From a virus, in IMG/VR virus record IMGVR_UViG_3300020175_000031, positions 1-28,928 of that record: 28,928 nucleotides of DNA. One strand, 5' to 3'. Below the pieces are notes generated by a model. It was not told the DNA's origin, searched no databases, and saw only the letters and a program-made list of their open reading frames with translations. Within the stretch, counting starts at the first letter, position 1; every line of letters starts with the position of its first letter. This document shows, in pieces, positions 21,570-28,928 of this stretch. The position numbers and the translations under genes were made by a program.

Positions 21570-22060
21570 CCATGAAACCCTGTATCTTTATCTGGGTAAA
21601 TATCTTGATTAGAATTACTGTAATACTCATTGAATTTAGCAGGTGCATTAAAACTCATATAATCTATAAACCTTTGTGCATAGTATTCTGCAAAATCTCT
21701 CTCCTTTTGAATTAAGAAATCTATCTCTTCTTTGCTTGCATTAGAGCTGTTTTCTGAGTTGTGCTTATATACCCCTCCATTTGATATAGAATAGGCAGCA
21801 AACGGCAAGTATTCTACCATAGCAAAGTGAATAAGCATTGGTTGTATGTAGTCATTAACTAAAGATAAGTAATCTCCAGTTAATGTACCAGCTAATATAT
21901 CAGCACTTATTTTGTCATATAAATCTGTACCTAAGTAATTTTGTATATGTATTTCTTGTGCTAGATCAATAAACTGTATAAATTTATCTGTATCTACATT
22001 TGAATTTAGTGCAGTGTTTTTTACTAAATCTGATCGTTTTATAAAGAGTGCTTTTGCCAT
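21557..22060 (-). CDS. DUF6712-like head-tail connector protein
   Basis: The 167-residue protein is mainly helical, with SDLVKNTALNSNVDTDKFIQFIDLAQEIHIQNYLGTDLYDKI near the start and FAMVEYLPFAAYSISNGGVY near residue 88. This matches the look of DUF6712, which I know as a protein beside portal and capsid genes in Bacteroidota phages and which probably acts as a head-completion or adaptor protein. The start overlaps the portal stop (TAATG), implying matched expression. Confidence 0.65.
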   Translation of the reverse strand: MAKALFIKRSDLVKNTALNSNVDTDKFIQFIDLAQEIHIQNYLGTDLYDKISADILAGTLTGDYLSLVNDYIQPMLIHFAMVEYLPFAAYSISNGGVYKHNSENSSNASKEEIDFLIQKERDFAEYYAQRFIDYMSFNAPAKFNEYYSNSNQDIYPDKDTGFHGWVI

Positions 22061-23310
22061 TATTCTTCTGTATTAATTTGTTCTTCTTCTATAACTTCAC
22101 CTTCTCCTTTTTTTATACCAGTTTCTTTTTCTACTTCAGCATCACTAATAGCATTAGTAAGATCAGTAAATTCTAAAGGTTGTAATGTTTTAAAGTATAT
22201 ATCTAATTCAATTCCGTTATACATTAATACCTTTTCTAATTCGTCTAGTATTGTCACTTGCATTGGTCGTATAACTGTGTTATCCATAAGTAATGAAGCT
22301 GTTTGTAATTCTTCAGCATTGTTTCCTAATCCAGTATTGTCTTTTATACCTACTAGCATAGGAGATACAATTCTGTGTGATACCATTACTTTTCTCATGG
22401 ATTCATCACTAAGAAATTTATACTGCTCATGTGCATCACTTAGTATAACTGGCTCGATACTTGCAGAGAGCTCTTTGCTGTCATTAAATGCCAATATAAA
22501 TCTACCAGCATTAGAAGAACCACTAAACTTTTCTTGTATGTTTTGTTCAATCAAAGATCGTTGCTCTTCTGTAGGAACACCATTATTAAAGTTTATAAGC
22601 ATACTTGGAGCCAAGCCATTTTGTATATTATTTATATGATAGTTCGCTATCTCTTCTTCTAATTCTGCATATTGTAAACCACCTTGATAATCTACAGGAG
22701 AATAGTAATAAAATCCAGCTCTATAAGGTTTAATGTATAATATCTCTAATCCTGATTTGCTAGTTCCAAATGCAGGTATTCTTTTAGGTTGTGTTTTGTA
22801 TGTAACTTCTGACCAATCTTTAGCATAGTAATAACCTTGTATTTCTCCTTTGCTGTTTGCTTTTTCTGCTCTTAACGTCTCTACAGGCATATGCTCTACT
22901 TGTACAATCTTTTTTCTATCCTTAGAATAGATTATTTGAATTGCAGCTTGTCCCATCATTTTATAATCATAACAAACTTTCTTCATGCAAGATTTAGTGA
23001 ATAGCTCTTTCATCTCTTCATAATCTTTACCTTTAGCATCTTCTTCAACAGCATCTAATCCTTTACCGTATATCATTTCTGCAATACCATTAATAGCAGC
23101 ATTGTTTGTGGCACTACCGTTATATCTGTCAATAAGATAATCAAAGTAATTGTTGTCCTCTCCATACTCTACCCAATCTCTATTATACTGTTCTACAATT
23201 TCTGGTCGTGTATAAGATGACATATTTACTATATGTATCTTACCTTTTTCTGCTTTTGGCAATGGTTTGTTATTGTATCTTCTTTTTGCCATTTTATTTA
23301 CTTTTTTCAT
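22060..23310 (-). CDS. Portal protein
   Basis: The 416-residue protein has portal-like order: a basic N-terminus, NYFDYLIDRYNGSATNNAAINGIAEMIYGKGL near residues 53-84, then VEHMPVETLRAEK near 136. Next are YHINNIQNGLAPSMLINFNNG, the helical stem and wing region ERQSLIEQNIQEKFSGSSNAGRF, and SHRIVSPMLVGIKDNTGLGNNAEEL near 310. The C-terminus is acidic. The dodecameric portal is the DNA gate of the head and binds TerL. Start 23310 is supported by ATGA overlap with the gene before it. Confidence 0.8.
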   Translation of the reverse strand: MKKVNKMAKRRYNNKPLPKAEKGKIHIVNMSSYTRPEIVEQYNRDWVEYGEDNNYFDYLIDRYNGSATNNAAINGIAEMIYGKGLDAVEEDAKGKDYEEMKELFTKSCMKKVCYDYKMMGQAAIQIIYSKDRKKIVQVEHMPVETLRAEKANSKGEIQGYYYAKDWSEVTYKTQPKRIPAFGTSKSGLEILYIKPYRAGFYYYSPVDYQGGLQYAELEEEIANYHINNIQNGLAPSMLINFNNGVPTEEQRSLIEQNIQEKFSGSSNAGRFILAFNDSKELSASIEPVILSDAHEQYKFLSDESMRKVMVSHRIVSPMLVGIKDNTGLGNNAEELQTASLLMDNTVIRPMQVTILDELEKVLMYNGIELDIYFKTLQPLEFTDLTNAISDAEVEKETGIKKGEGEVIEEEQINTEE

Positions 23311-23663
23311 ATTATTACAAAATCGTTATCGTATGTGTTTTCTGTAGTGTATTCTCCAGAATGTACATCAAAGGTATTAAAATTAGTTTGATCTGTACAA
23401 AAAATAGAACCTCTATATATTATCGTAGAGCCATTTTTTATTGCAAACGAATAGAATCTACCCTCTATCATTAAATTGTTTGACTGTGCGTCTAAAAATG
23501 CTCCTGTAACGGTCATATAGCCATTAGAGTTAGTAACAGATACTGTAATAGCAGTAGTTTTTCTTGTAGATTTGTCAGTAAGCTCAAAAGTAACAGAACT
23601 TTCTGCACTTCTAGGTATAACCTTAAAGCTTTGACTACTTGTTGATGTTGTTAGTATTACCAT
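23307..23663 (-). CDS. Hypothetical virion protein, 118 residues
   Basis: This small, beta-rich protein (Thr/Ser-rich strands, for example SSVTFELTDKSTRKTTAITVSV) has no signal peptide. It lies between the tube-gene terminator and the portal gene and is coupled to the portal by ATGA, so it is co-translated with virion genes. It could be a head decoration or connector protein. I cannot assign a family. Confidence 0.6.
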   Translation of the reverse strand: MVILTTSTSSQSFKVIPRSAESSVTFELTDKSTRKTTAITVSVTNSNGYMTVTGAFLDAQSNNLMIEGRFYSFAIKNGSTIIYRGSIFCTDQTNFNTFDVHSGEYTTENTYDNDFVII

Positions 23664-23699
23664 ATTATAAGTAACAACAAAAGCTTAATTTGTTTTCAC

Positions 23700-23726
23700 A
23701 AAAAAAGGGACACCGAAGCATCCCTT
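23700..23726 (-). terminator. UUCG-type terminator after the tail tube gene
   Basis: On the minus strand GGGATGC and GTGTCCC pair around a TTCG tetraloop closed by C-G, followed by seven T. The C(UUCG)G loop is an especially stable hairpin. It lies 26 bases after the tube gene stop. Confidence 0.8.
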
Positions 23727-23751
23727 AATTTAACCTAATTAAATTTAGTTA

Positions 23752-24300
23752 TTATGAATTAGTACCTACTGTTATAGTTGCAGTTGCACTAGACATTCCA
23801 GCGTAAGGATCAGCAGATGTAGGTGATGCTACAAAATTAGCTGGTTTTACTTCCATACCAGTTAATGTAAGTGTATAACCACTTAAATCTCCCATAGCAG
23901 CTCCAGTTACTATTGTTCCACCAGAAACATCAGCTCCATGTTGTAATCCCATTACAAATACGTTTCCGTTGTAATCTTCAACAGCAACATGAGGACGACC
24001 ATAAGCTAATAATTTTAGTTCTTTATTATCTTCTTTAGATAATTTGTGTAGTGTTAAATTTAATGTTTGTTCAAAGAACGTTGTTCCATTTTCTCTTGAT
24101 GAGGTAATATTTTGCTCAAAAGACGAGTTTCCTTTTACTTCATATTTGAAGGCAGTGAAAGTTCCAGAAAGATCGGTAATTTGATCGTCAGTTTCTGTAA
24201 CCGTACCTAAATCTCCAAAGTCAGTAAAATAAACTGCTTTAATCCCACCAACAACATCTTTACAAGGTTCTTTTCTACCTAATGATAAATCGCAAGCCAT
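23752..24300 (-). CDS. Probable tail tube protein
   Basis: The 182-residue protein opens with MACDLSLGRKEPCKDVVGGI and YFTDFGDLGT. It continues as alternating polar and hydrophobic strands and ends in a Thr/Ser-rich tail. The MACDLxxGRxEPCKDxVGG opening is one I associate with the protein following the capsid gene in Bacteroidota phages. A single beta sandwich of this size, produced in bulk, fits a major tail tube subunit or a second major structural protein. It is transcribed as its own unit between two terminators. Confidence 0.55.
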   Translation of the reverse strand: MACDLSLGRKEPCKDVVGGIKAVYFTDFGDLGTVTETDDQITDLSGTFTAFKYEVKGNSSFEQNITSSRENGTTFFEQTLNLTLHKLSKEDNKELKLLAYGRPHVAVEDYNGNVFVMGLQHGADVSGGTIVTGAAMGDLSGYTLTLTGMEVKPANFVASPTSADPYAGMSSATATITVGTNS

Positions 24301-24317
24301 AGTTTATTATTTTTTAT

Positions 24318-24354
24318 AAAAAAAGGGTAAGCAGATATTTACCTACCTACCCTT
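24318..24354 (-). terminator. Terminator after the major capsid gene
   Basis: On the minus strand AGGGTAGGTAG and CTGCTTACCCT form an 11-bp stem with two wobble pairs around GTAAATAT, followed by seven T. It lies 20 bases after the capsid stop. Confidence 0.8.
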
Positions 24355-24373
24355 GATTTTTGGTTAATTTAAT

Positions 24374-25342
24374 TTATGAAGAATAAAGAACTATCTCTGT
24401 TCCTAATCCATATTGTACTCCAGATGTAAATCTCATAACAACTCTTACGTTTTGAGAACCATCAAGGTCAGCCATGTCAATAACCTTTACTTCATTGTGG
24501 TCAGATAATAATCCAGTTCCAAAGAATAAGTTAGATTTTTGAGCAGCTACAGCGTAGTTGTCAGGTAAACCGTTTGCAACAAATAGATTCACACCATCAA
24601 AAGATAATGCTCCATTTTGCCACCACATAGTTCCTTGACCATTTACACCATTTGCTCCTATATCAGATACATTTTCTGTTCCAGCAGCATTTTTAAGTAT
24701 TCCAAATCCACCTAAAGCTCTAATGTAAGCTCTAGCAATGTTTTGAGATACATAGATGAATAAATCTTCTTTTCCGTATAAAGCAGAAGGAACAGCGTCA
24801 ACTATTTTTCCTAATTCTGCAATTACGTTTGAAGATGTTACAGTTGCACCAGCAACGTCAATAACGTCAGCATCAGCAGCAGCTAAAGTTGCAATACCGT
24901 CAAATTCACCAGCTTGAGCACCACCTAAGTTACCTTGCCAGATATTATTTTCTGTTTTTTCTGCAACTAATCCAGATACATGACCTATTAAGTAGTCACT
25001 GAATTTAGGAGGTAAGTTGTCAAATGCAGAATATCCCATTTGTACAGCTTCCCAATCTGATCTAAAATCTTGCTTGCAAAGTTGTAAGTTTACTTGGAAC
25101 TCTTCTGGTTGAAGAATTCTTTCAGTTAATGTAATAGTTGAAGTAGCAGAAAAATCACAACTACCATCAGCAATTAAATCGCTGCTTGTAGCTAGTTTTT
25201 TGATTACTTCTTTAAACTTTACATTCGGTTTGATTTCAATACCACCTCTATCAAGTGTAACACCTGATAATAAAGCAGCAGAAATGTACTTCCCAGCGAA
25301 TTCGCCAGCATAAGTACTTGTAATTGATGTAGTAGTAGCCAT
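24374..25342 (-). CDS. Major capsid protein
   Basis: The 322-residue protein shows N-terminal STYAGEFAGKYISAALLSGVTLDRGGI, then PNVKFKEVIKKL and STITLTERILQPEEFQVNLQLCKQDFRSDWEA. It also has FSDYLIGHVSGLVAEKTENNIWQG and ends with RFTSGVQYGLGTEIVLY. This is the HK97-fold-like major capsid protein I know from marine flavobacterial phages. Its codon use is biased towards Ala, Gly and Thr, unlike the Lys/Asn-rich early genes, as expected for a highly made protein. The protease, scaffold-like and terminator neighbours all agree. Confidence 0.8.
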   Translation of the reverse strand: MATTTSITSTYAGEFAGKYISAALLSGVTLDRGGIEIKPNVKFKEVIKKLATSSDLIADGSCDFSATSTITLTERILQPEEFQVNLQLCKQDFRSDWEAVQMGYSAFDNLPPKFSDYLIGHVSGLVAEKTENNIWQGNLGGAQAGEFDGIATLAAADADVIDVAGATVTSSNVIAELGKIVDAVPSALYGKEDLFIYVSQNIARAYIRALGGFGILKNAAGTENVSDIGANGVNGQGTMWWQNGALSFDGVNLFVANGLPDNYAVAAQKSNLFFGTGLLSDHNEVKVIDMADLDGSQNVRVVMRFTSGVQYGLGTEIVLYSS

Positions 25343-25366
25343 TTTTAATTAATTTTTAGTTTTAGT

Positions 25367-25897
25367 TTATTTTAAATTAGCAATTCTGTTCATTACTCTA
25401 TCTCTAGTGTTCATAACTCTGTTTTGACCAAAAGATTTAAAGCTTTGTTTTACTTCCCCTTCAGGGTTGTGTGCGATTGGTTCAGAAGCAGGTTCAGCAG
25501 ATAACTTTTCTATTTCTTTCTCCATAGATAGTTTTTCTTCACCGTAACCTAATTTCATTTCTTCAATCATGTTTTTTAGTTCAGAGATTTTAGAATCAAA
25601 CTCGTCTCTTCCAACGTATTTAGTTTCATCCATCTCAATTTCTTCAGAAACTTCCTCTATAACAGGAACTTCCTCTTGTAATTCTTCAGCAACAACTTCT
25701 TCAGTAGATGATTCCTCTTTAACTTGTTCTTGACAGGCAAGTTCAGTTAATTCTTGAGATAATGTTTCTTCTTCTTTAACTTGTTCCGAAAGATTTACTT
25801 CGTCTTTAACTTCGACTTCTTTTACTTCATCTTTTTTAACTAAGGATAGTTTTTCCATGATGTCGTTTAAAATCGAGGTAGCTTTAGTGTTTTCCAT
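25367..25897 (-). CDS. Scaffold-like acidic protein upstream of the capsid gene
   Basis: The 176-residue protein is dominated by Glu, Val and Ala repeats (KEEETLSQELTELACQEQVKEE..., EEVVAEELQEEVPVIEEV) and predicted coiled coil. The C-terminus is basic and may bind capsid protein (FKSFGQNRVMNTRDRVMNRI). Position between the protease and the capsid gene, with strong charge and helical content, is typical of capsid scaffolding proteins. The stop is 24 bases before the capsid start. Confidence 0.7.
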   Translation of the reverse strand: MENTKATSILNDIMEKLSLVKKDEVKEVEVKDEVNLSEQVKEEETLSQELTELACQEQVKEESSTEEVVAEELQEEVPVIEEVSEEIEMDETKYVGRDEFDSKISELKNMIEEMKLGYGEEKLSMEKEIEKLSAEPASEPIAHNPEGEVKQSFKSFGQNRVMNTRDRVMNRIANLK

Positions 25898-25960
25898 AAA
25901 TTTCGATTATTAAATTAATTTATTACTTAAATAACTGTATGTAAAAAGGTTGTTAGATTT

Positions 25961-26095
25961 TTATACTTTACCAACTCCTTGTGATCTATAAGTACCGTCA
26001 CAACACTTTCTTGAATATGTGCCATTCTTACAAAGACAACCTCTCTTTTTACTTGTAGGTACAGCGTTTCCTACTGTTTCATTTGTTTTTTTCAT
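25961..26095 (-). CDS. 44-residue Cys-rich protein
   Basis: ATG 26095 gives MKKTNETVGNAVPTSKKRGC, then LCKNGTYSRKCCDGTYRSQG and VGKV. The CLC...KCC cysteines are compactly spaced and could bind zinc or form disulphides. I recall similar RGCLC-x2-(G/N)TYS-x2-CC patterns in small ORFs of flavobacterial phages, with no known function. It starts 3 bases after the protease gene stop, and its clear motif supports it as real. Confidence 0.65.
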   Translation of the reverse strand: MKKTNETVGNAVPTSKKRGCLCKNGTYSRKCCDGTYRSQGVGKV

Positions 26096-26098
26096 AAC

Positions 26099-27106
26099 TT
26101 ACTGTTTAGGCACACAATTAGGCACTTTTCTACCATCTTTATCTTTCATTCCTACTTGCTCATATCCTGCTTGACATGGATCATCATCATTTAAATCTAG
26201 TTCTCCAAGTTCTCTTAATTTGCTTCTTGACCAACCTAAACCTGCTTTACCACCCCATAGTAAGTATGATATAGTTCCACAAGCTTTACTGTCTCCAGCA
26301 TCGTAATATGTTTCTGCTCGACTTAAATATGAATACATTCTTTTAATTGTTGACACACTCAATTTCTCACCTCTTGACAACTGCTGAGCTCTTATTTTTC
26401 CAACGCTAGTTGCACATTTATTGTTAACCTTTTTATTAAGTTCAATACCTCTTTTGGCATTATTTCTTACACCACTTCCGTAATCACTATATGTAGCAAA
26501 CTCATATTTGTTATCTAGTATTGAATTAGCAATCTCTAATAGTATCTCTCTAGCTTCTTCCTCATTGTTAATCTCATTTATTTTACTCATAGCTATTTTA
26601 TCTGTAAAATAACCTTCTATAGAGAATCCTTTTACTTTACCTGTTTTTACATAGTCGTTCCAAACATCATCATTATTTACTTTCATAGAAACCATCCATG
26701 TTCCTACTGGTAAATCCATACCATACTTTCTTGACTTGTCATGTACTTCATCTTCTATGATCCAAGATTCAACTACAGATAATCCATACAATTCAGCTTG
26801 ATGTTCTAGTGTAGATTTATTTTGATTACCTCTCATTAAGAATAATTGAGATGCTTGCCTAACTGTATCTTCACTAAAGAATATATAATACTCCTCTTCA
26901 CCGCTTCTTCTGTATATGTTTTTATTAGGCACAAGTGCAGCTCCCATTAATATCTTTTTCTCTTTATCTACCTCAGCAAGTTTTACCTCATGCTGTTTAG
27001 ATAATGCAATAAAATTTTCCTCTATTGCTGGTTCATCTACTATAGATATAGCTTCTATGCCAGATAATTCTTGTTCTTCGTCTATAATTAGTTCTACTAT
27101 TTTCAT
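26099..27106 (-). CDS. XkdF-like prohead protease with C-terminal conserved domain
   Basis: Residues 1-150 resemble the phage XkdF-type serine protease: GIEAISIVDEPAIEENFIAL near the start, NKSTLEHQAELYGLSVVESW near residue 97 (His of the catalytic set), VGTWMVSMKVNND and VKGFSIEGYF. Residues about 200-310 form a second conserved domain (NNAKRGIELNKKVNNKCATSVGKIRAQQL, CGTISYLLWGGKAGLGW). The last part (GYEQVGMKDKDGRKVPNCVP) looks like a short repeat tag. The protease would trim the scaffold and capsid proteins. The gene lies 19 bases after the tape measure gene. Confidence 0.65.
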   Translation of the reverse strand: MKIVELIIDEEQELSGIEAISIVDEPAIEENFIALSKQHEVKLAEVDKEKKILMGAALVPNKNIYRRSGEEEYYIFFSEDTVRQASQLFLMRGNQNKSTLEHQAELYGLSVVESWIIEDEVHDKSRKYGMDLPVGTWMVSMKVNNDDVWNDYVKTGKVKGFSIEGYFTDKIAMSKINEINNEEEAREILLEIANSILDNKYEFATYSDYGSGVRNNAKRGIELNKKVNNKCATSVGKIRAQQLSRGEKLSVSTIKRMYSYLSRAETYYDAGDSKACGTISYLLWGGKAGLGWSRSKLRELGELDLNDDDPCQAGYEQVGMKDKDGRKVPNCVPKQ

Positions 27107-27125
27107 ATTAAATCTATTTTATTAA

Positions 27126-28928
27126 TTAACCTATTGTTGCTGTTGTGTTTATTTTTCTGTCTAATTCCTGTGCTGATGATATGTCTCCACTTACAACATA
27201 AGCTCTCAATGCACCACCAAACTGATTGTTAACTGCACCAGCTAACTGACTTCCTATACCTTGTCCTACAACATTAAAGTCAGGTGCTTGAACTGTAGTT
27301 GGACCTGATCCAGAAACCGAACCGCTTGTCATACCAGCAACTTTAACAGACATAATTGCTTTTACATTAGCTAAACCTTGTGCTATAGCACTTGCTGCTG
27401 CGATTGCCGCTCTAACAGGAGAATCTATAGAAGGAACCATTTGACTCTCATAAGCTTTTTGTGCTGCTGAGTATGTTGATACTAAAGTTCCTGCAACAGC
27501 TAAACCTTTACCTGCACCTGTAGCTTTACCTGCTATTTGTGATGCAGCCATTAATCCTTTACCTATGTCGTCTAAAGCTTGTAATTTAGATTTTCTTTCT
27601 ATCTCAGTAATTTTTTCTCTTGCTTTAGCGTTTTTTTCCGCATTTTCTGTAGCTAAATTGTCATAATAATCTGTTATTACTTTTTCAGCTTCTTTTCTTT
27701 CTGTGACTTTTAGTTTTAATTCATCAAGACGAGCTATGTCTAGCTCTTTTTGTTTTGCCAATAGAGCACTTTGTTTTTCTTCTAATTCAACTACATCTTT
27801 TTCTTCAAACAAATCGTCTTCTGCTATATTAACTTGTTTTTGTAAAGATTTAACAGCGAACTTTTCTTTTATACTTTCTAACTTTTCTTGTGTTTTTGTC
27901 TCAGCTTCTGTTTTAAGTTTATCATAATAAGTATTAATCTCTAATCTAGCTTGGTTTTTAGCAACCTCACTGCCTTCCATCACATCAACTTTGGCAAGCT
28001 CTTGTTTTCTAAGTAGTTTTATTTTGTCTTCTTCAAACTGTTTATCTTTTGCGTCTTGTGCTAAATTTCTATCAAAGAATTTTTTCCTAACTCTTCCAAG
28101 TTCTTTAATTGCTTTTATTTCTTCATCAAAATTATCAACCGACAGTTCTGTGTATTCTTTTCGACTGTCTCTTTTCTTTTTGTCTTGTTCAACTTGTATG
28201 TCTGTAAAATCTAATAAAAGATCAATAGTTTCTTCTATCTGATCTCTTTCTTTTTTATTAGAATTTTCAACAGCAGCAATATCTTCATCTATTCTTTTTA
28301 ATCTTCTTTTGTGGTTTTTAGTAAACTTTGTATCGTTTCTCTCTGCATTAGAAAATCTATTTCTTTCAAAATATGTAGCTGTGCCATCTAATACTTTTTG
28401 TCTTAATAATTCATTTTCAGCTAATCTTTGATTGTTTCTTTCAATTTCGCTTTTTCTTTTATTTAATAAATCTCTTTTCTCAATTTCTTCATCTATATTT
28501 AACTGTAATAATTTAGCAGCTTCATCTTCTATTTTAGATTGTGCAGCTCTTGCCATAGCAAGTTTCATTATAGTTTTTCTTTGTATGTCGTTTACTTTTG
28601 CAGCACCATCTGTTTTGTTTTTTACATCATCTATTGTTAAACCTGCATCTTTTAAGTTTTTAATATACTCTGGAAACTCTTTGTTTAATTGTTTTACAGC
28701 GTCTGAATGTTCTTTATCAGATTTTGTAGAATCTTCAAGTGTTCTTATATACAATTTTAATTTACCTGTAGTATTACCTATACTTTCATTAATATCATCA
28801 AAGGCGTCTTTTAATTTATTGCCAAATCCAGTTATGTCTTTCATAAACTTCAATATGTCTGGACCAAATGCAATTAATAATTGTACTCCAATAAGAACAC
28901 CTCCCATTCCCCATAATGATCTCCCTAA
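27126..28928 (-). CDS. Tape measure protein, C-terminal part (partial)
   Basis: The frame is open through the right window edge, with an in-frame internal Met at 28907 preceded by LGRSLWG, so the gene is truncated. It contains a membrane-like segment (GGVLIGVQLLIAFGPDILKF) and long charged coiled coils over most of its length. The C-terminal Ala/Gly-rich module (GKGLAVAGTLVSTYSAAQKAY) has the sequence AYVVSGDISSAQELDRKI at its end. That closing sequence is typical of tape measure proteins of Bacteroidota siphophages. The protein sets tail length and helps DNA entry. Confidence 0.75.
   Translation of the reverse strand, partial: LGRSLWGMGGVLIGVQLLIAFGPDILKFMKDITGFGNKLKDAFDDINESIGNTTGKLKLYIRTLEDSTKSDKEHSDAVKQLNKEFPEYIKNLKDAGLTIDDVKNKTDGAAKVNDIQRKTIMKLAMARAAQSKIEDEAAKLLQLNIDEEIEKRDLLNKRKSEIERNNQRLAENELLRQKVLDGTATYFERNRFSNAERNDTKFTKNHKRRLKRIDEDIAAVENSNKKERDQIEETIDLLLDFTDIQVEQDKKKRDSRKEYTELSVDNFDEEIKAIKELGRVRKKFFDRNLAQDAKDKQFEEDKIKLLRKQELAKVDVMEGSEVAKNQARLEINTYYDKLKTEAETKTQEKLESIKEKFAVKSLQKQVNIAEDDLFEEKDVVELEEKQSALLAKQKELDIARLDELKLKVTERKEAEKVITDYYDNLATENAEKNAKAREKITEIERKSKLQALDDIGKGLMAASQIAGKATGAGKGLAVAGTLVSTYSAAQKAYESQMVPSIDSPVRAAIAAASAIAQGLANVKAIMSVKVAGMTSGSVSGSGPTTVQAPDFNVVGQGIGSQLAGAVNNQFGGALRAYVVSGDISSAQELDRKINTTATIG

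Noticed and set aside
1-28928. Search for integrase, attachment sites, tRNA genes, CRISPR or known defence systems
   Set aside because: No recognisable recombinase, tRNA cloverleaf, repeat-spacer array or defence gene set was seen. A temperate lifestyle cannot be excluded because the genome is incomplete.

Overview
The window looks like part of a tailed-phage genome (or a prophage-like segment) from a Bacteroidota host, most likely a marine flavobacterium. The evidence is as follows. The DNA is AT-rich. Every convincing gene lies on the minus strand, with start and stop codons mostly overlapping (ATGA, TAATG). Several intergenic gaps carry the Bacteroidota promoter pattern TTG/TTTG-N19-20-TAnnTTTG. 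The structural proteins resemble those of flavobacterial and uncultured marine phages. A tape-measure-like protein suggests a long-tailed virus, probably a siphovirus. No integrase, excisionase, tRNA, rRNA, CRISPR array or insertion sequence was found. Both ends of the window cut through genes.

Layout in transcription order (right to left). (1) Virion genes, 28928-13758: C-terminal part of a tape measure protein, an XkdF-like prohead protease, a 44-residue Cys-rich protein, a scaffold-like protein, major capsid protein, a probable tail tube protein, an unknown protein, portal, a DUF6712-like connector, two tiny ORFs, a 2241-residue fibre with a C-terminal S74 self-cleaving chaperone, and two small tail-associated proteins. 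Terminator hairpins follow both the capsid gene and the tube gene. (2) Lysis and envelope cassette, 13717-11787: a coiled-coil protein, two small membrane proteins, a secreted thioredoxin-fold protein without the CXXC site, an M15 peptidase endolysin and a 3TM-type holin, closed by repeats and a terminator. (3) Recombination and replication, 11611-5292: ERF annealing protein, an SSB-tailed protein, a winged-helix protein, an iteron-like array, a primase-helicase, a VRR-NUC-like nuclease, a sigma-like protein, two conserved small proteins, a lipoprotein with its own promoter, a RecE/DUF3799-like exonuclease, a DnaA domain IV-like protein and a DUF1599 protein. (4) Packaging, 5304-2915: probable TerS, an unknown, TerL and a PD-(D/E)XK-like protein. 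(5) Accessory region, 2785-1: a single gene with its own promoter and terminator, then nine tiny overlapping genes from one promoter to a terminator near 740, a non-coding gap, and two or three more small genes.

The exonuclease, ERF protein and SSB-like protein form a probable recombination set. The winged-helix protein, the iterons, the primase-helicase and the DnaA-like protein form a probable replication set.

The most unusual signals are non-coding. A TATTRAATT repeat family occurs at the 3' ends of two operons, just before their terminators. Three exact 16-bp repeats lie in front of the primase-helicase. A shared element occurs in the spacers of the two accessory-region promoters. About ten short genes that simple length cutoffs would miss are also described. 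All functional names rest on reading motifs by eye; no database search was run.
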